Source of the DNA: Rana temporaria
Taxonomy: Eukaryota; Chordata; Amphibia; Anura; Ranidae
NCBI RefSeq assembly: GCF_905171775.1
Contig: NC_053492.1
Coordinates: forward strand, 277,408,938-277,472,937
Reading direction: 5' to 3'
DNA length: 64,000 nt
The translations under genes were made by a program, and so were the position numbers. Of the stretch, positions 10,628 through 20,462 are shown in pieces. How positions within the stretch are numbered: position 1 is the first letter of the stretch; every line of letters starts with the position of its first letter. Below the pieces are notes generated by a model. It was not told where the DNA came from and did no database searches. It worked only from the letters and a program-made list of their open reading frames with translations.

Positions 10628-11235
10628 AATTAAGGAAAGACATTAAGATACAGTACATACAAAAAAGTAAACTAATATGTATACAAATGTGTTCCTTGTC
10701 GGGATAACAGCATGAATTATTTGATGGTATAGATAGAGGACAGGGTTAAAAAAAACTGGGACATTTTTGAATTTGTTCTGTTAGTAGGATTTCACCATTA
10801 GTACCAATTTATCAGTCTCTACTCTTGTACTTTTTGCAAAATATATGATATAAATTGATACCTTGTTGGTATTAAAGCTACTGATAGTTTGCCAAATCAT
10901 TAAAGTGCCTAAGAAAGAGATGTAGACTTTGACTGCTGTAAAGGATATGCTCCATAGCACTATGCCTCTGGCAAAATTGTGATTGAGTAGGGAATAATAG
11001 ACAGAAATCACCTTTTAATTTAATAAAAGGCAGATTGTGCAGTGTAACTTTCTAACTGCTCTAGTTGTTTTAGAATTAGCAATTAAGATGAATTCTGATG
11101 AAGCTGAAAATATGGCCTTGGGCATACTGGCACATAACCTTCCATTTCTGATATGTTCAAGAGAAAAAAAATGTAGCGCTAGAGGATACAAACTGATTTA
11201 GTGACACAACTTAAGAAGAATATATGACTTATATT
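10628..11235. other. AT-rich low-copy intron sequence
   Basis: No repeat terminus or supported frame seen. Confidence 0.45.
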
Positions 11236-11946
11236 TCTATCCATTTAGTGAGAATGTGTCAAAAGTGTCCGATCTGTCCGTCGCAATACCAATAAAAATC
11301 GCAGATCACCGTCATTACTAGTTAACGAAAAAATAATAATAAAAATGCCACAAATCTTTCCTATAGTTTGTAGACGCTATAACTTTTGCGCAAACCAATC
11401 AATATACGCTTATTGTGATTTTGTTTTACCAAAAATATGTAGAAGAATATATATTGCCCTAAACTGATGAAGAAATTTGTTTTTAAAAACAATTTTTGGG
11501 GATATTTATTATAGCAAAAAGTTAAAAATATAGGGCCGGATTCAGAAAAGAGATACGCCGGCGTATCTCCTGATACGCTGTCGTATCTCTAAATCCGGCC
11601 GTCATATATATGCGCCTGATTCATAGAATCAGGTTACACATAGATGTCCCTAAGATCCGACAGGTGTAAGTGACTTGCCTGAAAAACTTGCGGCGGCGTA
11701 ACGTAAATGAGATCCGCGTAACCTATCTGAATCTAGCCCATAGTTTTTTTTCAAAATTGCCGCTCTTTTTTTGTTTATAGTGCAAAAAATAAAAACCACA
11801 GAGGTGATCAAATACCACCAAAAAAAAAGCTCTATTTGTGCTATTTGGGTACAGCATTGCATGACCCATAATTAACAGTTAAAGCAATGCAGTGCCAAAT
11901 TGTAATAAGTGCTCTGGTCAGAAAGGGGGTAAAACCTTCCAAGTGG
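11236..11946. mobile_element. TTAACCACTT-family fragment interrupted by a palindromic MITE
   Basis: Family blocks (GTCATTACTAGTTAACG, AAACCAATCAATATACGC, TGATCAAATACCACCAAAA) run in order but are split by the 207-bp insert at 11533..11739. The right terminus is degenerate near 11935 (AAGTGGTGGGTTAA) and the left end is missing. Confidence 0.65.
11533..11739. mobile_element. Nested CpG-rich palindromic MITE (TACGCC family)
   Basis: Ends are GGGCCGGATTCAG and CTGAATCTAGCCC, inverted to each other, with ATA on each side. Removing it restores the host repeat's A-rich block exactly (AAAAATA joined to GTTTTTTTTC). It carries GATACGCCGGCGTATCTC near the left end. It is much shorter than the copy at 7325..8068. 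Confidence 0.75.
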
Positions 11947-12140
11947 TGGGTTAAAAAGGAACCAAATGTGAACCACCAGCCTGCTGGATTTTCTTTGTGT
12001 ACAGTGACATGTGAATGTTTGTGACTACCTTTTAACAAACTGAGAAAATACGTGCTTCACCATGGCAGTTTATTTCTTCTCTTATTGCTATGCTGCAACC
12101 TACTGTTGAGTGATAGTTGTCAACACACTGGATGCGTTTC

Positions 12141-12237
12141 TTAAAGGGGTTGTAAAGGTACATTTTGTTTCCCTAAATAGCTTCCTTTACCTTAGTGCAA
12201 TCCTTCTTCATTTACCTCATCCTTCCATTTTGCTTTT
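12141..12237. mobile_element. Left part of a TTAAAGGGGTTG MITE, target of LINE A
   Basis: Begins at TTAA (12141-12144) followed by AGGGGTTGTAAAGGTAC. Another copy of this start is at 25353 and the opposite end (TACAACCCCTTTAA) is at 33578-33591. The sequence is cut at TTCCATTTTGCTTTT (12223-12237), which is repeated at 25340-25354 on the far side of LINE A, so this MITE was the insertion target. Confidence 0.65.
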
Positions 12238-12694
12238 TTTTTCTTTTTTCCCCTTACTTCAGGTTCCACCTCCTAGAGTATCTTTAGAGCGCTCAGCTTT
12301 CGTTTTTGTCAGCCCACATAGCGTCTCTATTTGGTTTTACATCATTAGTAAAGGGGGACTTTTGTTTTGTGCTCATTTTTAGTTTCTTGATATTATTTCT
12401 TGTTTTTAATTATTTTTTATTTTTTATTTTGTTTATGTATATTATTATAATTTAATTATTTTGAATACAGACAACATATATTTTGCTATTTAATTTTCTC
12501 CCTACCCTCCCTCCCCCCTAATCCCCCCCCTCCTCACCAGATATGGCCACTTTATCAAGTCTTCTCAGGGATTTCTGTACCGGCCCTCAGATTTTCGGCA
12601 TAGCTCCATGACCTCTTAAATTTTCTCCAATCATCCCATTTTTTGCTTTTACTTATATCGTTCCCCTCCAGCCCATTCCTTAGATCTTCCATCC
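12238..12694 (-). other. LINE A 3' UTR with G-rich tract and A-rich tail
   Basis: On the minus strand the region starts after the ORF2 stop. At 12501-12538 it has a run of G tracts (several GGG to GGGGGG groups) able to form a G-quadruplex, resembling the polypurine tract known in mammalian L1 3' UTRs. It ends in A-rich sequence (12237-12257) directly at the target duplication. A similar G-rich tract is present in LINE E. Confidence 0.6.
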
Positions 12695-15600
12695 CTATTC
12701 TGTCTCTTGCCATCTTCTGGGGATTAACCTTTTTGCCGCGTTCAGTAAGTGTGGCACCATTGATTCCTTGTATCTTCTTATGCCTATATCGCCTCCGTGG
12801 AATAGAACCGTCCAGGGATCTTTTTTTATTTTATTTTTTGTTATCACTTCTATATACTTCAAGATCTTCTCCCAAAAAATCTTTACTTTAGGGCATTCCC
12901 ACCATAGATGTGTCATGGTTCCTAGGGTCTCGCTGCCTCTCCAGCAGTTTTCAGATTGGTCCTCTTTAAATTTGCTTAGTTTGTTAGGTGTTATATACCA
13001 TCTGGCCATACATTTATAGTTCGTTTCTGCCGTTCGGCTATCTACTGCTGAGGAGTGTGTCAGTTTCAACATTTTCTGTAGTTGGGTCCTATCGTGCTGT
13101 GATTTGAGTTCCTTTTCCCATTTTTTAATGAATGGTGGTATCTCCCTCTCGTCGGTCTGCAATAATATTCTATATATTTTTGATATGGTGCCTTTGGCGT
13201 TTTCCATTGTACATAATTTTTCCATTTCTGTTAACTGTTCCCCTGTTCTCAATGGGGATGGTAATTTCAGAACGAACCAACTGAGTTGTTGGTATCTCCA
13301 CTCATTAATTTCCATCAGGGTTTCTTTCCGTTTTAACTCTGCATATGTTAACAAGTGTCCATCTTTAATTACATCTCTTAGTCGTGCTGTGTCATTCTTT
13401 ATCCAGTTCCCTCCCACTTGTGTTTTCCCTGGTGCAAAGTATTAGTTATTTTTTAGTGCTATAAGGGGTGAATTATACTTACTGTCCATTTTTTTATTTA
13501 CTGTGTCCCAGATTTTAAGTGCATTTTTTGTTATTACGTGTATTTTCGTGCTAAATTTTCTGTGTTGGGGGGGATTCCATATTATTGTGTCTAATCTCAC
13601 TTTAGATAGTGCGCTCTCTAGACTGACCCACGTTTTTTCTTTGTTGACTCTGGCCCACTCTTCTACACGGGATATCACCACTGCTTCATAATATTTTTTT
13701 ATGTCCGGCACTGCGAGTCCCCCCTTATTTTTTGGTTGTTTTAGAGTCTGTAGGGAGATTCTATGCTTCTTAGAATTCCATATGTAATTCATAATAAGTT
13801 TTTTTAACATATTAAGGAGCGGCTTTGGAAGGGCCATGGGAATCATTTGGAATTTGTATACGATTTTGGGCAATAGGACCATTTTACAGAAGTTTATTCT
13901 CCCAATCCATGAAATTTGTCGGTTTTTTACCCTTTTGATTTCACCCTTAATTTCGTCCAGTAGAGGTACATAGTTGATCTCGTAGATTTTCCTTATTGTA
14001 TTTGCCAACCGGATCCCTAGATATTTGAGTTCCTTTACCCATGGAAGTCGGAGCACCATTCTTAACAGTCTTTCCTCTATTCTATTGATGTTTACATTTA
14101 GGATTTCTGTTTTAGTAAGATTTAATTTGAAGTTTGAGATTTCTCCATATTCCTCGCATAGGTTCAGGAGCTTAGGGATTGATGTTATAGGGTTCACTAC
14201 ATAGAAGAGGACATCATCTGCGAATGCAGATAACTTATGTTCTTCTTGATCTATTTTGACTCCCTCTATGCTAGGGTTTTTGCGTATCCTAGCCAATAAA
14301 GGTTCTAGAGAAAATACAAATAGAAGTGGGGATAAGGGGCAACCTTGCCTTGTACCGTTCTTCATCGTGAATGATTTTGAAAGGCTACCGTTTACTTTTA
14401 TTTTTGCCGTTGGTGACCGATAAAGGGCTCTAATCCAGTCTAGCATCCTCAGGCCGATGCCCATGTTTTCTAGGGTTTGTAACATGAGTCCCCAGTCTAC
14501 CCTGTCGAATGCCTTCTCGGCGTCTATCGACAGGAATAGACCTGGGGACCCATTTTCCTTCATTTTTTGAAGGATCAGCAAGGCTCTGAGTCCGTTGCCC
14601 CTTCCTTCTCTCCCTTTGATGAACCCCGTCTGGTCTGGATGGATCAATTTGCTCATCTCTCTTTTAATTCTTTCTGCCAGTACTTTGGAGAACAACTTAA
14701 TATCCGCGTTTAACAGGGATATAGGTCTATATCCTGCGCAGTTTTTGATATCTTTGCCTTCTTTGGGAATTACTGTAATAGTAGCCTCCGATGCTTCTCT
14801 ACCCAGGCAATAGTCTTTTCCAATTCCGTTATAGTATCTGCAAAGTACTGGGAGAAGGATCTCCTTGCATTTTTTATAGTATAGGGCGGTGAAGCCGTCT
14901 GGCCCTGGGCTTTTACCTGACGCACTGGCCGTCAAGGCTGTTTGAATTTCTTTAACTGTGATAGGTTGATCCATCAGACTCCTGTCATTTTGACTCATTT
15001 TTGTCAGTCCTGCTTCTTCCAGAAATGTTGAAATCTTGTCTCTTTTCTCCTCCTCCGGTCAGGTCGCCTGCTCTACTGCATATAGTTTTTCATAGTATGT
15101 TCTGAAAGTTTCCGCGATATCTTTTGTTGTGTGTACCTCCTTCCCTTTCTCATCTTTGATCTTCTCGATGTAATTTCTTGATTTCTTTTTCTGTACCATC
15201 CTAGCAAGGTGTTTATTTGTTTTATTTCCCCACTTGTATCTTTCTTGGGCGATGAGATGGAACTCTCTTCTCGTTTCCTGATCCATAAGTTCATTAAGTT
15301 TGTTTCTTTTTAACACCAGGTCGTGATATAGTTATCGGTTAGTGTCCATTGCTTTATGTTTTTGCTCCAATCTGTGTATCTCCGTTATTAATTTTTCCCT
15401 TTTGCGGCTTTTTTCTTTTTTATTCCTAGCTCCTTCAGATATTAGGGTCCCCCTAATTACCGCTTTATGGGCGTCCCATAGGGTAGCTGTTGATATTCCA
15501 TCTGTGTCGTTTGTCTTAAAGTATTCTTCTAGATCTTTTTTTACCCTTTTAAGGCTAGTCTCCTCCGTCAATAGGGCCTCGTTGAGTCTCCAGATCGTAT

Positions 15601-16336
15601 TCGGCCTCTGGTTACCTATGATTCTCAGGGATACACTGATTGGCGCGTGGTCCGAAGTTGTCATCACTTCAATTCTTGTTTCGACTACCATCTCCAATAT
15701 GCTGTGGTCTAGTAGGAAGTAGTCGATCCGAGAATAACTTCCGTGTACCGGTGAAAAAAAAGTATAATCTCTGTGTCCCGGATTTAGGATTCTCCATATA
15801 TCTATCAGTTGGTTTCTGTATAAGCTGTTTTTTATCTTTCTAGTCTGTGTGTTCCCGATTTCCTGGATCTGTGAGGTCTTGTCTATTTTTGGGTCCATGC
15901 AGAAGTTTAGATCTCCTCCCAGGATCACCTTTCCAGCCCTAAAGTCTCTTAATTTTCCTAAGATCTCTTCAAAGAATTTTATTGGACGATCGTTTGGTGC
16001 GTATATGTTCACGAGGGTACATTCCATCTCTTCTATTCTCCCTTTTAGGAAGAGATATCTCCCCTCTGGGTCAGCCATTCTGTTATACAATGTAAAGTGT
16101 GTACCCTTAGCTATCCCTATTGCCACTCCTCTGGCTCTTTTTGAGATCGTATCCCCATAGTACCAGGTTGGATAATCTTGAGAGTATAACCTGATATTAG
16201 AATCAATTGTGAGATGCGTCTCTTGTAGAAATGCTATGTCTGTTCTGTAATTTTTCAATTCCTTTAATATTTTATGCCTTTTCGCGGGATTGTTGAGGCC
16301 TTTTACATTATAGGATAAGCATTTGACTACCGGCAT
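12695..16336 (-). pseudogene. LINE A ORF2: endonuclease-reverse transcriptase, three in-frame stops
   Basis: A single frame of 1213 sense positions from MPVVKCLSYNVKG. Residues 1-235 are the APE endonuclease: Asn10 (SYNVKG), Glu39 (LQETH), Asp142 and Asn144 (GGDLNF), and SDHAP at 228-232. A linker follows, then the reverse transcriptase with GKSPGPDG, GYRPISLLN, SIDAEKAFDRVDW, GTRQGCPLSP and the catalytic FADDVLF. The C-terminal zinc knuckle has lost its second Cys (CWRGSE...HLWWECP). Stops fall at codons 335 (TAA, 15332), 426 (TGA, 15059) and 965 (TAA, 13442). The enzyme would nick target DNA and copy its RNA there. Confidence 0.93.
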
Positions 16337-16866
16337 TTCTTCTTTTTTTTTTCTTCCTCCCTGTAACTATCATTTCATTTTCCCTATACTTTTCCTTATT
16401 GGCCAATCTGGTGAGGTCCCCCCATCCCCTATCCCTCCCCCCCAAACCCCCCCTCCCTCCCCACTCCTCTCCTCCCTCCCCTCTCCCTCTCCCCCTCCCC
16501 CTTTTTGGCCACCTTTTGACCTCCAAGCCAGCTACCATGTCCTGGCTTGGGTCTCTCCAGGTGGGGCTGGGATTTTCCCCTCCCACTCGTTGGCTTAGAG
16601 TGGGCCAAGAGGGATCCTACTTACTCCTCTTTGTAGGGTACGGTCCTCATTTTTCTTCCCTCTCCCACCCAATCCCCCCCCTCCTAGAGAGGGGAGAGAT
16701 AGGGAAAGGAGAGAAAGGAGAGCCACAAAAAGAAAGGAAAAAAAAAAAAAAAAAAAAAAAAAACGAAAGACACAAAGCGAAAGAAAGAAGAGAGGAGAGA
16801 GAAAAAAAGATACGACAGAAAGAAATGGGAGGAGAACAAGCAAAGGACAGAATTTTTCTCCGGGGT
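16337..16866 (-). other. LINE A inter-ORF spacer
   Basis: 530 bp between ORF1 stop and ORF2 start. It is dominated by homopurine/homopyrimidine blocks: CCCTCC-type runs at about 16430-16505 and an A run at 16740-16763 on the plus strand. No gene is supported; long frames here come from low-complexity sequence. Confidence 0.6.
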
Positions 16867-17886
16867 CTACGCCCATCCAGGTAAGTCAGGGGGCTGGATT
16901 CCCAATCTATTACAAAAGTCCTTTAAATCTTCGGGAAATCTTAGAATCGCTGACCTCCCTTCTTTTGTTGCCGTTAGGCAAGCGGGGAACCCCCAGTTAT
17001 ATTTAATTTTCTGGGCTACAAGTTGGTTTAGGAGTGGTTTTAACAGCCGCCGTCTTGCCAATGTATCTGGAGCAAGGTCTGCGAATATCTGGAGTTCTAA
17101 TCCTTGGTACACTATCGGGGGGACCCCCTTCAGCTTTTTCCAGATCTTTTCTTTATCTTCATATAGCTGGAACCTTACGATTACATCTCTAGATCGATCG
17201 GTCTCTGCTCTTCTGGGGTTTCCCACTCTATGTACTCTTTCGATCTTGATTGGTTCCTCTAGTGCACATTCCATTAAGGGATTGAATATCTTCTGTATTG
17301 TTGTTTTAAGCTCTTCTCCTTTCTCCTCTGGTATAGATCTTATTCTCAGATTCTGTCTCCGATTTCTGTTCTCCTGGTCCTCCTGTCGGTACATGATTTG
17401 TCTCTGTTGGAGTTGTACCTGCTCAAGTTGAGCCTTTAAAGTGTTGGATTCCCTCTCTTGCTTGTCCGTCCTCTCTTCCACTGACTCTACTCTAGATAGC
17501 AGGTGTCCCAGATCTGTCCGTAGAGTCTGTATCTCCCCTTTAATTGCGTTCTCTAGTCTAGCCTCTAGTCTAAGAAGCATGTCTTCCATTTCATCCTTTG
17601 ATGGAGACTGTGAAGCTGACCGGGGTTCTTCCATCCTACTAGCTTCTGCGTCACTCTGTGCGCCTCCTTCTCTTAGGTCCATTGAAGCTTCTCTTGAGTC
17701 TCCGCCTTGGGATTTCTTGTTTACCATTTCCCTTTCCCTCTCCTTTTTTCCCTGTTGTTGCTTTGCTCCTTGTGATCGCGGGGTGTCGTCTTTTATCATA
17801 AATGATCTGATTGAGCTTGTAGTTGTTTTATCGTTTGGGGTCTTCGGGGGTCCCCCTTTTGTGGATCTGCTTGCCATCCTGTGCAT
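16867..17886 (-). CDS. LINE A ORF1: L1-type nucleic-acid chaperone, intact
   Basis: 339 residues, uninterrupted. The N-terminus is basic and Ser/Thr-rich (about 1-60). A coiled coil of Glu/Leu/Arg heptads spans about 95-180 (DEMEDMLLRLEARLEN, RVESVEERTDKQERESN). It is followed by the RRM core with the family signature ENRNRRQNLRIRSIPEE and the C-terminal domain (LARRRLLKPLLNQL, YNWGFPACL). In L1 the protein forms trimers, binds the element RNA and is needed for retrotransposition. Start chosen at the first Met, with Met4 an alternative. Confidence 0.9.
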   Translation of the reverse strand: MHRMASRSTKGGPPKTPNDKTTTSSIRSFMIKDDTPRSQGAKQQQGKKEREREMVNKKSQGGDSREASMDLREGGAQSDAEASRMEEPRSASQSPSKDEMEDMLLRLEARLENAIKGEIQTLRTDLGHLLSRVESVEERTDKQERESNTLKAQLEQVQLQQRQIMYRQEDQENRNRRQNLRIRSIPEEKGEELKTTIQKIFNPLMECALEEPIKIERVHRVGNPRRAETDRSRDVIVRFQLYEDKEKIWKKLKGVPPIVYQGLELQIFADLAPDTLARRRLLKPLLNQLVAQKIKYNWGFPACLTATKEGRSAILRFPEDLKDFCNRLGIQPPDLPGWA

Positions 17887-18651
17887 TTCCTCCCCCCTCC
17901 TTCTGATTCTCTTACCCAGCTCGACCCCCTTTCCTATCTACTCTGCTCCCCTCTTTTAAGTTTTGTCCTCTAAGCTTATACGTGTCTCTGATCACGTCTT
18001 TGGGCAGGGGGAGCTATGTAGCTATATGTTAATGGGGTAGGGGGGCAATAATTTTTTCTCTTTCCTTTCCCTTCCTTCCCCTTCCCCCTCCCCGCCGTAT
18101 CAGATCAATTTTCCAAGTACAGTCCTTTCCCCAATCAAGGTTTTTGTTATTTTTCTCAGACACACCTTGTGTATTGATGCTACTATATATGTCCCAACAG
18201 TCGTGCGAATAAATTCTTTGACCAATCCCTGGATTACTACATAGGAAAAAAAAAAAAAAAAGAAACCGAGACAGAAAAAGAGACCAAGATGGAAGATAGG
18301 CACCCAACAGACGGCCACCGGGCCTGCTGGACGGGTTTCGGGGTTCTAGGTTTGAAGAGGCTTTTTAACTATGCTGTGTTGGTTACCTTATATCTTATAC
18401 AAGGGAAGGGATTGTGTCCTTGTGAATGCAAGTCCTTGTTTAATTTGGGGGTTACTTTTTAACCTCTTCTTGCCCTCCGAACTCTCCACCTAGTCCTCTT
18501 GTAGTGCTTTACTGACTTTTACAATACTATATGCGAAAGATACTTGTTCTCTTATACAGTCAGATTTTGCCCCTCAGTGAAATGTCCTACCCGTCCCGCG
18601 TTATTTTCTTGTGCTGGTACCATACACTTGAATCAGTTTTTACAATATCAA
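17887..18651 (-). promoter_or_regulatory. LINE A 5' UTR, ORF1-proximal part
   Basis: No coding frame is supported. It lies upstream of ORF1 and continues on the other side of LINE B at 24741..25339, giving a 5' UTR of about 1.36 kb in total. L1 5' UTRs carry an internal promoter; no promoter motif can be assigned by eye. Confidence 0.55.
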
Positions 18652-18814
18652 ATATTTTTCAGGGGGGGCGTGGCCGGGATGTAGAGAGGAACGGACGTGC
18701 TAAGCTTGTGCTCCTGCCATCCGTGCACAGTATCCGTCCCCATCCTCGATTCCAAGAGCCATCCTGCTCAGCAAAATTCTCCCTCCTGTCTGGGGGGCTC
18801 CCCCGGTCCTCCCG

Positions 18815-19744
18815 ATGCCCGGCAAGCGCAACTCGGCTAAGAAGGTGACGAGTTATTCGTCCCGTTTTCCGCCGCTGACCACGCGCGCGGCGGCCATCTT
18901 GGAGCCTTCCTCATCTTCTCCGGCCTCGGTAGCGGTGCAGACAGAGTCCTGGATGGCGGATCTTGAGGCCCTGGACGAGTCACAGATGGAGGTGAGGAGT
19001 CCCCCGGGGCAGCTGGAAGGCCGATCCACCGCCGCGATCCTGGCGGCCATTGCAGACAGTAAATCCTCTGTAGAGGGTAAGATAGACACGCTGGCTATAG
19101 AGTGTGGGCTCATAAGGCAGGACATGGATAAATTCAGGGGCCGCCTGTCTGAGGCAGAGCAACGCTTGTCAGTGATGGAGGACACAGTGGCTTCCACCTC
19201 TCATTCTGTTGGGGAACTACAACAGCAGGTCAGAGTCCTGATGGCCCGTTCTGAAGATGCCGAGAACCGCCTGCGCCGCAATAATGTGCGGGTGGTTGGG
19301 CTCCCTGAGGGCGCAGAGGGCGCCAATCCGGTGGAGTTTGCAGAATCCTTCTTTAAAGATCTTCTGGGCCTGCGGAACCTGTCACCTGTATATGTGGTGG
19401 AACGCGCCCACAGGGTACCTGCCGGTAGGAGGCCTGCAGGCGCATGGCCGCGTGCCTTCCTTGTCCGCCTGCTTAACTTCAGGGACCGGGACACGATCCT
19501 GGCCGAGGCCCGTAAACACCCTGAACTGAAACATGAAAATGCTGTGATTCACCTGTATCCTGACTTCTCACAAGAGCTGCAGAAGAAGCGGCGCTCCTTC
19601 ACAGACGTCCGTCGACGCTTGAGAGAGAAGGGCCTGGTATACAGCATGCTCTATCCTAGCCGTCTGAAGGTGATTCACAGGGGCTCAGCAAAATGTTTTG
19701 ATTCTCCGATGGAAGCGGTGGATTGGCTGGATTCACTGGCCTGA
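18815..19744 (+). CDS. LINE B ORF1: L1-type nucleic-acid chaperone, intact
   Basis: 309 residues from MPGKRNSAKKV. The N-terminus is basic and Ser/Pro-rich. A coiled coil covers about 85-155 (SVEGKIDTLAIECGL, GRLSEAEQRLSVMEDTV, VGELQQQVRVLMARSE). The RRM follows with AENRLRRNNVRVVGLPEG and VVERAHRVPAGRRP. The C-terminal domain contains LQKKRRSFTDVRRRLREKG and LYPSRLKVIHRG. It would package the L1 RNA into a cytoplasmic particle with ORF2 protein. A strong GC-rich codon bias contrasts with the AT-rich host introns. Confidence 0.93.
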   Translation: MPGKRNSAKKVTSYSSRFPPLTTRAAAILEPSSSSPASVAVQTESWMADLEALDESQMEVRSPPGQLEGRSTAAILAAIADSKSSVEGKIDTLAIECGLIRQDMDKFRGRLSEAEQRLSVMEDTVASTSHSVGELQQQVRVLMARSEDAENRLRRNNVRVVGLPEGAEGANPVEFAESFFKDLLGLRNLSPVYVVERAHRVPAGRRPAGAWPRAFLVRLLNFRDRDTILAEARKHPELKHENAVIHLYPDFSQELQKKRRSFTDVRRRLREKGLVYSMLYPSRLKVIHRGSAKCFDSPMEAVDWLDSLA

Positions 19745-20462
19745 GGAGGTGTTGAGGTGGCGATGTGATCGACCTGGGAGGAGAAGTCACTTACCTGTCT
19801 ACGATGTCCTTGCTGGGAGCAGTGGTTCCATGCTGCAGTGTTTGAATGATATGCTCCGGTTACACTTTGTTGTGGAACTCCATAGCTGAAAGCTGGTTGG
19901 AATGTTACGAGCGGTCAATCATCCGTTCCGGACAGGAGCAGCAGGTACGGTTAAGCACGGATTGAAAATCCCGCGTGATTCCCTGAAACCCCCCACAACC
20001 TTTTTTTTTCTTTCTTGAAGTGGATGGACTTTTGAGACGTTCCACGGCTGTTCTATACGTTTTGGGTACAAAGTTTCTCCGGCGGTGAAACCGTTTTTTA
20101 GTTTGGTTCGCCTGGAGCAAACAGGGCGTTGGGGCTTGTGTGATGTTTTTTTCACTGTACTTTTGCCAGATGTTTTTAATTTTTCTTACTGGCATGTTTT
20201 GTTTCCCCCCCCCCTCCTTTTTTTTACCTTTCCCCCCCCCTTCCTTTTTTTACCCTTGGGACATTGACTTTTTGCCTTCACCTTTCCCCTGCTTTGGGGC
20301 CTCGCCCCATGTGCGTGTTAGTGTGTGATACCCTTCATGACATGTATATTGAACCATTGAAATATGTTACCCTGTGGCTCTCTGTGTCCAGACTCCCCCC
20401 CCCTGACTGGCTTGATTCGTGTGCCCCTCCTGTCCTTCAAATATTTTTCTTTTCCAGACCCA
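19745..20462 (+). other. LINE B inter-ORF region
   Basis: 718 bp with T- and C-rich runs (about 20150-20285). No conserved frame is seen. A spacer this long implies that ORF2 is translated by reinitiation or internal entry, as proposed for other L1s; that is an inference. Confidence 0.55.

Noticed and set aside
16399..16884. Long plus- and minus-strand frames in the LINE A spacer
   Set aside because: They come from homopurine/homopyrimidine runs and encode poly-Pro/Ser or poly-Lys/Arg sequence.
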